Source: Aporophyla lueneburgensis (Eukaryota; Arthropoda; Insecta; Lepidoptera; Noctuidae). Taken from it: a DNA stretch of 64,000 nt. The stretch is from assembly GCA_932294355.1 (NCBI GenBank), contig OW028736.1, positions 35,996,323 to 36,060,322 on the forward strand. The letters are read 5' to 3'. Shown in pieces: positions 30,613-42,100 of this stretch; position 1 is the stretch's first letter, and each line of letters starts with the position of its first letter. The translations under genes and the position numbers were made by a program. The notes under the pieces are model-generated. The model was not told where the DNA came from and made no database searches. It worked only from the letters and a program-made list of their open reading frames with translations.

Positions 30613-31410
30613 TTACAATATTACTCCTCCCCTGGCTCGAACACATGCGGTGATCCTCTTGGGTATGCTGAGAATCAAGTTATCCAGCATTTCGTGGGGT
30701 AATCTGTCCCATTCTTGAATAGCGGCTTCCCTGAGCTCTGGCACTGTCTGGGGACGTGGCTGACGGTTCCAAACAGCTCGCTTAAGAGCATCCCACGCGT
30801 GCTCTACTGGGTTTAAGTCATGCGAACCGGCAGACCGGTGTAACCTTGTGATGACGTATTCTCGGAGAGCAGCATTGACTCGTTGAGCTCGATGGACGGG
30901 CGCATTATCAGCGACCAGTACAAATTGGTGCCCATGGTTTACTCGGAATGGTCAGACAATTACATCAATAGCAACTGCTCTATGTCTACTGTCATAAAAC
31001 CTCGATACGGGATCAATGGCGTTCTAGCTCCAATCATAATACCACCCCAAAAAGACAACGTTTTCCCGCCTTACTGAACTGTTCTAGTGGCAGTTCTTTG
31101 CCTTTCTCCGGCCTTGCTCTTTGACGGTCTCCTGGTCTTCTCCAGACACGGACACGTCGGTTATCTGGATGAGTACTGATTCGCGATTCGTCAACGAAGA
31201 GACAGTTTTGCTAAATGTTTTTTTCTTCATTTTGCCGAAGCCTAGCTCACTGCAATCTCCGTCGTTGTCGTTGCCGGATATTCAGAGGTGCTCGCCAAGA
31301 CCTCCGTGCTCGTAATCCAGCCTGGTACAAGCAATCCCGAAAGGTCTGAGTGCTAACTTCAAGCCCAGAGGCGGCCCGAACTTCTGCTTTTATTTTAGTA
31401 GTTTTATTCT
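30613..31410 (-). pseudogene. Decayed Tc1-like transposase
   Basis: On the minus strand fragments in shifting frames read STQTFRDCLYQAGLRARRSW (DNA-binding region), FVDES (first Asp), DNAPVHRAQRVNAALREY (second Asp) and HDLNPVEHAWDALKRAVW (catalytic Glu present). The end is CVRARGGVIL and a stop at 30613-30615. Several frameshifts and a missing N-terminus, which ends where the LINE fragment at 31413 begins. A different lineage from the transposase at 26701. Confidence 0.85.
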
Positions 31411-31412
31411 TT

Positions 31413-31505
31413 CTTTCTCCTCAGAGTAGTCAGTTAGGAAGCATCGAACTCGTCTAGTTTTAAAAACATAATTTAATTTCGACGAGTAAAAGTGTTTTTT
31501 CATCC
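31413..31505 (+). repeat. LINE 3' end, 5'-truncated copy
   Basis: TCCTCAGAGTAGTCAGTTAG, AACTCGTCTAGTTTTAAAAA and GTAAAAGTGTTTT match the 3' end of the LINE at 53770-56880, in plus orientation. Confidence 0.55.
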
Positions 31506-32165
31506 AAGTTACACAAATAAATATCATTTATCAGTACATAATTATTCAAACACCTCATTAATTTTAAAATTTAAAAAATATACTAGTTAAGTTACATGTT
31601 TACAGCTCCATGAGCGAGATTCAAAATCATATCTTTTAGATAATTCCTTACATCGAGATAACGTAATTCTTATAAAAAAAATCTTAAACGAACAGTCATT
31701 TAAGATTTTCTATAAGAATAAATTATATACCATACAATAATAAAAACAAATAAATGCCATGGAAGTGAACGCTAGCAACACATCAGAACCGTGTTCAAAA
31801 TTAAAATATTTTAATTCAAATAAACCTGCATGAGTGATGAGAAGTTATTAAACGTCAGAAGCTAGGTGCGCGGTTCCAATGAGGGTGTTCAAGAATATTT
31901 AGGCCACCAGTTGGCGCCACTTTAACAAGAGGTCCTCCATTTCAACAATGAATATAAAACTATTTCATTCATTCGTTTTCATTCAGTCACGACTAAGGAA
32001 AATATAGGCGCTTTGATACTTTTGGCAGGTGTCCAGGACCTGACGTTTCTGTGCTGCTATCGAGTGATCGTCATTTCAGAAAACCCTCATTGGTCGTTTC
32101 CTATGATGCAGAGCCGGCAAGAAACTCCACGGTAACTCATTTGTTTTAAAACTACAGTGTAATAG
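31506..32165. other. No feature recognised
   Basis: AT-rich. A short inverted repeat lies at about 31670-31715. No coding frame or named repeat. Confidence 0.35.
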
Positions 32166-32167
32166 GT

Positions 32168-32312
32168 ATGAGAGTTAGTGAGCAATGGTGGCCCAGTGGT
32201 AATGGCCTCGACTTACCGAGACCCACTCCCTCTCACCGAGAGGAGGCCTGTGTCCCAGCAGTGGGAACATTATAGGCTGCAGATGATGATGATGATGATG
32301 ATGATGGGGTAT
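32168..32312 (+). mobile_element. SINE fragment with (ATG)n tail
   Basis: AATGGTGGCCCAGTGGTAAT resembles a tRNA A-box region. CCTGTGTCCCAGCAGTGGGA and GGCTGCAG follow, then an ATG run (about 32283-32308). The B-box part is missing or changed. Confidence 0.55.
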
Positions 32313-32923
32313 GGAAGACAGGGTGTACTCTGTCAACACCAGGTACTTAATAAAAATAGAAAATAGACAAATGCACAAATCTACGCTCTACAAGGGTGTT
32401 TAACCTTTTCACCGCCAACGTACGCAGAACGCGATTCCTCGCCAGTGCCACGCTATAAATGTATAACGAAATATATAGTAAACAGTAGTGATGAGGGTAT
32501 CGTCATGTCGATGAATGAAATTTATACGCGTTAAATTAAATTTTAATTATAATATTACTGATATAACAAAAATTGATTAAAGATTTCCATATTTATCTTA
32601 TTTCACAGTATCCCTATTAAGAAAAAACAGTATAAATTATAAGTATCAAAGAAACTAATACATAACTCAATAATAGCTTTAGGAAATGAGGTACATCTCT
32701 ATTTGTTTCATCAAGTCATTCTTTGACTTCATTTCAAGTCCTTGGCGCTCAGAGCACGTTAAATTCAATAGGGAAGATGCAAGTATAATATTTATGAAAA
32801 TTTTATGATTAAAATGGTAAATAAATATAAAAGAAGGGCTACTGCAACGTTTTTATTTTACATAATGTTTATTTTTAACAATAATTACAAATTAAAAATT
32901 ACTTGAAACGAAACGAATTTCAA

Positions 32924-32978
32924 AACACCAATCAGCGTTTAGTGACGGCAGTGACGTCACTAAACGCTGATTGGTGTT
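32924..32978. repeat. Perfect 23-bp-stem hairpin
   Basis: Arms 32924-32946 and 32956-32978 are exact inverses (AACACCAATCAGCGTTTAGT...) with a 9-base loop. It lies immediately left of the hAT element at 32990. Confidence 0.85.
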
Positions 32979-32989
32979 GTTATGACAAC

Positions 32990-33999
32990 TAGTGATGTGA
33001 ACCGATTACAATTTTGAACACCGGTTTAAACCGATTAGTTATTTATTACCGGTTTTTTAAGGTTATTTCGGTTTTTCTTAAAAAAAATACCAGTATCCCT
33101 TAATTTGGCTTTGACCGCTGGGACGGACATAACTTTTTAAAAAATCCTGAGTGTCTTGTAAACGGATTTTATTTCTATTGATATTTTTTGGCGTTTGGCA
33201 CATTTTAATGGCGAGTGAAGGTAAATTATGCTTTTATGATTTTATATGACTTTTATAATCTTTTGGGGTATGTAAAGGACACCATGTTAATCAAAACCCC
33301 CCACTTCCCTAAAATGAGAGCCTTAATCTCAGGAACTACTGGTTCGAATTGAATCATTCTTTTTGAGTCGGGTAGCCTATTTATTGGGGAAGGCTATAGA
33401 CTATATAACATCACGCTACGATGAAAAGGAGCAACAAAAAATGGAGGAAAACTGGCAGGCTGCGATGGGACGGGAAGGGTCAGGGTAGCAAATATTTGAC
33501 GCGGACGAAGTCGCGGGCAGAAGTTAGTATTTAAATAAAAGTGAAATAGGAACTCAAACCAAAAATATTGGGAATAATCATACACAATACAACGAGCTAT
33601 TTGGGAAATTAGTAGCAATTGAAATGTGAATCATATACATGGACAGGCACGCTTTAATGTCCGAAATATTATGTCTTATATAAAAAAAGCAAATAAGAAA
33701 TAAGAACTAATTAATATGAAATAAAGAACAATGTTGAATAAAAAACCTTCCTTTTATTTAAATCAACTTTATCAAAAAAATGCTGCTCCAATAAAACCAG
33801 TGATCAATGGGTTTTATTCGATGTTTTTACCGAATACGTTCACCGGAAAATAACTGGTGATTCTCCGGTACTCATTGCTCCGGTGCAACCTTCTAATAGA
33901 TATCAAAGACTCTCGGATACTTACATGTTTTGTGATTGTAATCGGTTTTTCAATAAGAGCCGGTTATTATCGGTTTTCATAAAACCAGGTACATCACTA
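32990..33999. mobile_element. hAT-type non-autonomous element
   Basis: Ends are TAGTGATGTGAACCGATT and the inverse of TAGTGATGTACC, flanked by the 8-bp duplication ATGACAAC (32982-32989, 34000-34007). Several CCGGTTT/AAACCGG motifs lie near both ends. It contains a Helitron-like fragment (33325-33527). No transposase. Confidence 0.82.
33325..33527 (+). repeat. Helitron-like 3' part
   Basis: TAATCTCAGGAACTACTGGT, then ATAACATCACGCTACGATGA, ending GACGAAGTCGCGGGCAGAAG and TTAGT. Related copies are at 46195-46577 and 46840-46925. The terminal GC hairpin supports the call. Confidence 0.45.
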
Positions 34000-34007
34000 A
34001 TGACAAC

Positions 34008-35229
34008 TTATTGTCATTGAGGCAATGGATGTAAAAGTGAATATTAGTTTATGGGAATATTAGTTTATAAAAGCAGACTCCAGGAATTTACCAAGAGTTA
34101 GTGTTGATTTCTTGTCAGAAAAGTTTTCCTCCATCCATTTTAAACTTTATCCAATATCCGACGTCATTCTCCAAATGTAAATACACGTTATAGGCAAGTT
34201 TGGAAGTATTAGGTACTAACGTGTTTTCACGTACAAGCAGATTTACTAAACATTTATCGAGTATATTCGCAGACTTACGTCAAAGTGATCTTCGCAGTTC
34301 ACAACATGCAAAAAAAGAAAGCAATGCAATGAAGAATGAATGATGCATGATGGTGATGTGATGTATTGTGGAATGCAATAAAATATTGAGTATTGTAATG
34401 GTGTTTGGAAAAAAATTAAATTTCTTTTCGCAGCTTGAAACCAACTTTGTTTCAGTTTTGGGCCAGAAGGTCCAGTCAAAAACTATTCATTTGGATCAGT
34501 GGGTCGTCTTAGGGTGGAAACTGTTGAAGTAGACACGGACTTATTGGCACAAAACATGAATAAACGCGGATTATTAGTGGTATGGTTATGATCACCTGCT
34601 GTTGATGGATAGTCAGTTTTAAATTTTTACAAAAAAATATCTCTAAAGTTGAAAAAATATGCAAAAGTATGAAAGCCGACGAACAAATACGACCAGTGAC
34701 ACAAGAATGACGTCATCGGAACTATAGGTGCGTTTTCGCGCGAAAATTCAAACTGTCAATTTAAAACTGCATTTTTTCCGACAAATTACAATGTTTTAAT
34801 TTTTTAATATATTAATGGTCTATTCTACATGGAAATCTTTAAAATGAAAACTAAAATAAAAATATTGCATGTTCCCTATTCTGATTAGGGATGTGGTCTA
34901 TGGTCTTTCTTCTATTTTTGTCTACTTTTTTCTACACCCATATTTTTTTAACTACTTCTGTCAACGTTTTTTACCATAGCGAAGCGGCAGAACTTTTCAG
35001 TGTACATATAGCGTTTTTTTCGAAATGGAAAGTAAGTATGGATTTAAGGCGCGGCGCCCACTATCGGTGGGCATCGGTGCGGCTCGCTACAGCTCAGGCG
35101 GCTTCTAGCGCGTGAGGGCTGCTTCGGGTGCCTGAAAACTGCCACGGCAGTCGTAAGCATACTTAAGGACGTCGAAGCTGGTTTCGTGGCAGACACGTCG
35201 CAGAACAGTTATAACGTTCACCGTGCGCG
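34008..35229. other. Interior of piggyBac-like element, no gene
   Basis: No transposase motif. A CpG-rich block at about 35045-35230 (GGCGCGGCGCCCACTATCGG) stands out from the AT-rich surroundings but has no recognised origin. Confidence 0.35.
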
Positions 35230-35237
35230 CCTCCATT

Positions 35238-35705
35238 TAGAGATGGGTCGTACTAGGTAAATTTTGTACTAGGTGCACCTAGTCCAAGTCCGTACAAATA
35301 CTAGATCCAAATACCTATTCCACCTAGTCCATGAAATACGCATACTTTATAGATGTTTAATCTTTGCGTACCACCGATACGCGTAGATTCGTACGTCAGC
35401 AGTAATAAATTGTACCTTCATAATTTCCGCAGGCTTAGGACTATCAACGTAAAATTAAAACATGTTGGCCTTTGTCCGTAAAATGATCACAAGCGACACT
35501 TCTTTTTTTGGGAGCCATTTTTTAAAACTAAACTTGAGAGGTGTCAAGGGACACCCGGATGGAAAGAAGTTCCTTTCCAGGATTCATGATTGTTTTTTTT
35601 TTTTTAATTATTTATTATGTACAAAAAACCTGTATATACTCAACAAAAGTATTATCTCTCTCTCTCTCCTTCTCTTGCTCTCTCTCTCTCCCTGTCTCTC
35701 CCTCT

Positions 35706-35744
<39 letters not shown>

Positions 35745-36497
35745 GTTCCAAAACAAAATATATACAGTCGAATTGAGAAACCACCTCCTTTTTTTTAAGT
35801 TGGTTAAAAAGTGTCGTTACAACTTTTTCTCTTAATTCCGTCTAGCCCCCTTTCGCAACGTGCCATAAGGAACTTCGTTCCAATAAACAAATTAATTAAT
35901 GTCACAATAAAAAAAGATTTAAGTTCTTAATGATTTATCAAAATTTCGTTACAAAAACCGATCACTAAATAATTCCGATAGTACGTGTTTGCGACGTCGA
36001 GTCAAGCGAGATCACATTCGCATGAGTCCGTATTTGATACTAGATTGCATCATCATAGTCTTCATTATTATCGAGTATTGTCAAAGTACCTATTCTATAA
36101 AATACTCCTATTCCGGACTAGTATCGAGTCTCGAGACTAGTCCGACAGACAAGGATGGAAGGACTGCGGAATAGTGTAGTTAAAAAAGGACAGTATATAT
36201 TTTAGCACAACACAGTGCGTGTCATGTTACTTTTATGCCATTGAATTAGGGTTCAAATTCAAGTGACTGACACACGAATGATTTTGTCAAACATGAATGA
36301 GCTATGACTATGCTGCTATCTCGCTTCGCCGCGTAGTCGGTACTTCGATTCGCGCGGACCGCGGCGTGGGTGCTGTGTACTGCGTAGGCACAGTGAGACT
36401 AGGTGGATCTAGTATTTTAAAAGTTGGAATAGGTGCAACCTAGTCTCTTTACATACCTATTCCCTGTACCTATTCTAGTATATACGCCTCATCTCTA
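35238..36497. mobile_element. hAT-type non-autonomous element
   Basis: Starts TAGAGATGGG and ends with the inverse of TAGAGATGAGG, flanked by the 8-bp duplication CCTCCATT (35230-35237, 36498-36505). Subterminal CTAGTC, TACTAG and ACCTATTC motifs recur on both sides. Contains a CT microsatellite. No transposase. Confidence 0.82.
35656..35740 (+). repeat. (CT)n microsatellite
   Basis: About 85 bp of nearly pure CT. The Ser/Leu-rich frames over it are artefacts. Confidence 0.95.
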
Positions 36498-36605
36498 CCT
36501 CCATTAGCTTGGCAACATAGAGAGGAAAATAAAGGCAACAGCTTTATTCATTACACGTAAGTATAGGTTCGTTTTATTTGACGATGACAGAAGAATATTT
36601 TATTC

Positions 36606-37173
36606 TATAATAGTCCGTGGCGCTCGGGGCACTGACAACCATAGAATAACAATCGTTTTGTAGAGATGGGAATATAATTATCGACAAGTATTGCTAACAA
36701 TTATTTAATTCCGAGTCGGCACCCATCTGAAGGTCGAAATTAGTATATTTCCCTTTGTTATAAAGTAATTAGCGAAAACAATTTGAATATATGAACTTAT
36801 TCATATTTTACTGACCTCAAATTGTTTTCTATCATAAAATTTATAAAAAATTCAACGGGTGAAATCAAACAGTGATAACTTTCGCGTCACATCACTGGCC
36901 GACTATATATCAAGTCCTTGGCGTTCTGGGGACATTAAAAATGTTCGGAGTTTTTGTTTTTGCCAATTTTAAGACAAATAACGGCTTTTTTGTGTGGAAA
37001 AATACAAAAAAAACAGGCTATTAGACTGCTATATTAAATAACAAAATGAAAAAACCTGTTAAATACAGTAAATTTCTTTTTATAACAGATAAAATGAAGA
37101 GCTTCTATAGAAGTCGTGGCGCTGGTGGCACGAAAATCTGGAACTTCTATTGAAGTCCGTGGCGATGAAAAGG
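36606..37173. repeat. Subterminal GTCCGTGGCGCTCGGGGC-type repeats
   Basis: Copies at about 36611-36632, 36910-36932, 37110-37130 and 37153-37170, plus one at about 32737-32758 near the other end. All share GTCCNTGGCG or GTCGTGGCG. They are probably transposase-binding repeats of the piggyBac-like element. Confidence 0.5.
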
Positions 37174-37194
37174 TTAAGAGCTGTCAGTGCCAAT

Positions 37195-37426
37195 ATTCTA
37201 TAACAATAATGATACTTACTGCTTGCCCCATTTCTTCCCGTGGGTGTCGTAAAAGGCGACTAAGGGACTTACTAGAGAATGGGCAGCAGCGTTCTCTATG
37301 CATTTTACCACCATACTGCGATCGCCAACCCGCCTGCCAAGCGTGGCGATTATGGCAAAGTCCCCAAATTGGGGGAGGCCTAAGTCCAGCAGTGGACATC
37401 TTACGGCTGAAATGATGATGATGATG
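37195..37426 (+). repeat. LINE tail with ATG microsatellite
   Basis: TAAAAGGCGACTAAGGGA, ACCATACTGCGATCGCCAAC and CTAAGTCCAGCAGTGGACAT end in an ATG run. Nearly the same sequence lies inverted at 49812-50120. Confidence 0.7.
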
Positions 37427-37429
37427 ACT

Positions 37430-38656
37430 GCTTGATCACGGTTTAGATGTGCTGAACATTTTCAGTTCCACTGGTTCCAAGGGCATCCGCCCTTAGTACA
37501 GTGCCACCCAACAATCTTTATAAATGGACGAAGACAATTTTTGACACTAGAATACCTGTTCCATTGCACGACCGCACGTCGGTCATTGCAAATGAAACCT
37601 TATTTCAAAATACATTTAAGACATACATATAATTAAGATAACATAATCGACAGTTCCACTGATTTATCACATTTACATCAAGAACGGCTGGTAGAAATCA
37701 CGACTTACTATAAATACTTACTTAAATATAAAACAATCAATTCGAAATTAATGACTAGAACACTGCCTTTCTTTATATCACAGGCCTCGTTATAAATCAA
37801 ACAAAGCCAATAAATGTTAAATGGGATATCAGAAGACTAATTCTTCGTCCTACCTCATAATTTTGGGTTTCATCTTATAAATTTGTAGTTATGTATTATA
37901 ATTTTCAATAAAATATGCTCGCCTAAATAAAAAAGGACTAACGACTAAGAAATATTATTGTTATTTTTAAATAGTGTACTATTAAACAAATGTACACTCA
38001 CACACATAGATATGTTACTATATGGACACATCGGCAATCATATCTGATTCCATGATTCAACCTTTAATATCCGTCGTCAAGATGAATTAGACAAATACAA
38101 AAAATATATAAATCTTTATGTACAGACGCCAGCACATCCAGGTACCCGAAACTGTCAAATTCTCCCAATCGACCTTGAACCTAATGCTTCAGCGATAAAG
38201 TTGAGAATCTAATAAAGAAATTTGACAGATTGTAGTAGCTCGATCTGCTAGCGTCTGTACTTGCGATCACTTTACGGAAACGTTGATCACTTCTGAACTT
38301 TTTCACAAAATCTAAAGACATTAATACAAACTAGGCTAATCAGCATTTTTCGAAGGTCAAAGATATTGAGCTCATTCGTAGACGCGCCACAGTTTTGACG
38401 TCGCCATTTACATCGTATATAACACAGCTAATAAACTCCCATAATTAAAAACGTTCAAATCTAGTTTCAATCCTATTTCAGCTATAAATAACGTCAGGTG
38501 TATAAACAAAATGATAAAAAGCCCTTCATCTTAAAGAAAAGAAAGAAAGAAAGAAAATACGTTTACGTTACGTTATCTTCATACGGATATTATGTCTGGT
38601 CGCATAGAAGTCGGTGAAAATAACAGTTTTTGAATTACGATAATACAAGCTCATTG
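37430..38656. other. No feature recognised
   Basis: AT-rich with an (AAAG)n run at about 38535-38558. No exon with matching phases was found. Confidence 0.35.
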
Positions 38657-38664
38657 CAATAGCA

Positions 38665-38856
38665 CACCGTTTCCCAAAGTGGGCGATAACGCCCCCCTGT
38701 GGGCGCCACAGGCCTAAAGGGGGGTGGTAAGAGATCCAGAAAAAAAATGTGAGCGTTGTGTAGACTCTACACAACGCTCCTTCTGGGTCTCTTACCACCC
38801 TCTTTAGTTCTGTAGCTCACACGAGGGGGCGTTATCGCCCACTTTGGGAAAGACTG
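38665..38856. mobile_element. hAT-type MITE, 192 bp
   Basis: Ends read TTTCCCAAAGTGGGCGATAA on one side and its inverse on the other, flanked by the 8-bp duplication CAATAGCA (38657-38664, 38857-38864). The centre (GGTGGTAAGAGA and TCTCTTACCACC, GAGCGTTGTGTAGA and its inverse) makes almost the whole element a hairpin. Confidence 0.85.
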
Positions 38857-39057
38857 CAATAGCATGATATACTAAAATGTATGTATCAAATAACTTGCCA
38901 AAAATGTCGGTAAATTAAGACAGATTAAGATAGATCTTAGAATGGAAATGTTCTTCAAAATTCGGGAATTTTCCCTCGAGTTCTTTAAAACGGATCAAGT
39001 CAACCGTACATGCAAGTGTCGTCTATATGTAAATACACTCGTGGGACCTCATCGGAG

Positions 39058-39152
39058 TTAGATGTAGTAGCCATGTTTCGCCGCAACGATGCACACGATG
39101 CAGTCACCAGGCATCAGGTGTCGATGTTCAGGCAGGGTTAACTCCAATAAAG
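39058..39152 (-). CDS. Host gene exon 5 (terminal)
   Basis: Strong acceptor (GTTTTTTCCTCAG) then 95 bases. With the G carried from exon 4 they read ALLELTLPEH to KHGYYI and stop. Confidence 0.65.
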
Positions 39153-42100
39153 CTGAGGAAAAAACAATCTTAATAAAATTCATACCAAGCAAGTTTTCTC
39201 TACCAAACAAAAATGATATTTTCAAAATCGATCTAAGACTTGAATGAAAATTTGAATGAATTTACAACATGTAACATAATTAACGCAAAACCCCAATTAG
39301 AGTATTGAGTTAACAGCATAATATAATAACCAACACTTTTTATTATAGTGAGTCTTATTGCCTTGAAATAAGATTGAATTTATTCGGCCCAATCGGCGGC
39401 AGATATGGCAAAATACATATTTTTTTCAAAAAACAAAACCCACATTTCAAGTAACTGAAATCGATTCAGTAGTCAGTTATGAACAAACCGCTTCCAGGGG
39501 ATTCACCTTGTATTTATAAAAAAAAGCTCATAGGTAATCTTTTCCTTTTTCTGAAATCATTTAATAACCAAGTCCAAAACAGATAAGAAAGCAGTCTTAT
39601 TGCAAATGGTGATGTTACCGTCAGCCAAACATAAATCATATGACATCACTACTGAAGAGGTAAGGAGGCAAGGTTTACAGTACACCCACATTGCGCCAGA
39701 TAAAACACAATTAATGTTCCGGACCGTTTAAATTAGTTGCTCTATGCGCTTTCGGAACGCGCCCGAACGGAATGACATCTGACTTGTCAGTTTGATTTTG
39801 ACACATGACACCTCTCTTGTTTTTGGCGCTTAAAAGGGTCCGTCGCCGTTTGGGACCCCGCGACGCGTTTGTTGAAATTAATCCTTTTAAATCGATCCGT
39901 TTGTGACAATTAGTCGTGATCCAATAGCTTTGATTGTAAATAACCCCAATTTGAAGACATAACACGGGTTAAGTTTGTTGAAATTGAAGTACTTTGAAAT
40001 GAAAGTGACCTTATTGGAAACCGCATGCTGTGATTGCCTCCAGCCTTATTGCAGCGGATGGTAACCTGGAAAACCCATTTACAACATCACAACACAATAC
40101 AATATACACTCACTTACATACATAAATCCAGGTAACCCCAAGGAGCAGGTGTTCTCCTACATGAGGTGAGTCTTTTGCATATTGTAGTTTGGCTCCGCGC
40201 ACGGCGGACAACTTCGCTCGCCACTCTTGTCTCCTGGACCCCACCATCATAACTTCCACTGCGCTATTGAAATCCTATTGTAGGGGTCTAGCCTGGCAGC
40301 GAACATTTTTGGTATCAGAGCGTGGCTATAAGACATATAACCAACAAATTGGTAATTTACAGTAGGCTAATTACTTGGCAGTCTCTATAAGGGAAGTAGT
40401 AATTCGCTGTAAATGTTTGTTAACGGTAATTAATTGTTATTTGAAATAATTTGTTTGAATTTATTGAGTCGAGTAACTCATGTTGTCGGGGTCAGCCGGT
40501 TGCATATGCTAATAGTGTTAATTGAATTGGGCTATGTTACAACCCCTTTGTATCTGACCTCTGTTGTATTGAATGTCAGGAAGACATTGAAATATTGAGT
40601 TTTGTACCATCAATATGGTAGTTTTGTTGAAATTGGCATTTTTGAGTATTACCATTGTTTTAAATTGGAATAAAGGTTCATTATTGTTGTACCATTAACA
40701 AAGTGGTTTGTGAAATTAACATTTGAAATTAACATATTGAGCGTTGACATTGTTTGAATTAAAATAAGGTTCATTGGATTGGAACCAATATTTTTGTAGT
40801 TGTCTTGAATTGGTATTTTTTGGAATTGGATAGAATTTGAAAATTTGAATTGAATTGTGAAGTTGAACGTTGACATTGGTTTTGAATTAAAATAAAGGTT
40901 TATTGTTGTCTATTGAATTGAAACCAATATTTTGTTCGTTCTTGAGTTGCTGACTAACAGTTTGGTAGTTTGATTGTTTGCTTGTAGTTATTTTGTAATT
41001 GATTGTTTGAACTTTGTTACTTAATTATCTTTTTGCTTGGTTTATTTGAATTGTATTGTTTGTGCAATGGCACACAAAGCGGTGAGAGAGGCAATCAGTG
41101 GATTGGCCACACAGCTGCGGTGGTTCACTTCAGCTGCAGCGACCGCTGAGCGCCCGGATCTTGAAGCGGTCACTCTGGCTCGGTTCGAGCAGTTGAACGT
41201 GAGACTCGGCAACGCTGATGCTCTGCTTACCCGCTACAACGAGTACATTTGTGATGTGGCTCTGGAAGTGCTGGATCAGGCAGCACGTGACAAGGTCCTT
41301 GCTGACTATGACCAGATCTTGGACCTGGGGGATGTCATTGGTCAACGTGCTCGGGAAATATTGGAGAGCCGGACACCTGTCCAGGTCAAACCGGAGACCT
41401 CGGTTGTTTCAGGTCCCGGACTATTGAGTAGACTGCCTACTTTCGAACTGCCACACTTTGACGGTCGCCTGGACCACTGGTTAGGTTTCCAAAACCTGTT
41501 TGCAAGTTTGGTTGATGCACGCTCGGACCTCAGACCCGCCCAAAAGTTGGGCCTATTTGTTGTCTGTCCTGGAAGGTGAGGCCCGAGCCTTGGTACAGCA
41601 TCTGTCGTTGACTGACTCAGCCTACCCTACCGCTTTGGGACTACTCACCCAGCGGTACCAAAATAAACGTTGTTTGGCTGACGTTCATATTGAATTGATT
41701 TTGGGGTTACCGGTCATTACTAGTTTGTCGGCATTGCGTACTGACCTGTTGAACCCGTTGGTGGTAGCGACCAACGCTTTAAAGCGATTGGATTTGCCGG
41801 TGGACCAATGGTCTTACCCTTTGGTGCATGTTGTGCTGCAACGGCTTCCTGCCGATTTGAGAGCTCGTTTCGAGCAAAGGTATGGTGGGGATAGTGTCAA
41901 ACATCTCCCCCATTTGGTGACCTCGTCCAATTTTTGGAGGATGAGTGTCGGTTTGTGGACAACTCTGGCGTTGCCACTGAGTCATGCCAGCCGTCTGGCG
42001 GCAAAAAATTGGACGAGGTCACCAAATGGGGGAGATGTTTGACACTATCCCCACCATACCTTTGCTCGAAACGAGCTCTCAAATCGGCAGGAAGCCGTTG

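Larger units (their letters stand above)
32404..37173. mobile_element. piggyBac-like non-autonomous element with nested hATs
   Basis: Ends are CCTTTTCACCGCCA at 32404 and TGGCGATGAAAAGG ending at 37173, each against TTAA (32400-32403, 37174-37177). The ends match over 14 bp with one difference. Inside, near the right end and once near the left, a motif of the form AAGTCCNTGGCGCTCNGGGC recurs, as subterminal repeats would. Two hAT-type elements (32990-33999, 35238-36497) are nested inside; removing them leaves about 2.5 kb with no transposase. Confidence 0.6.

Noticed and set aside
35462..35835. Ser/Leu-rich ORFs in all three plus frames
   Set aside because: Produced by the CT microsatellite.
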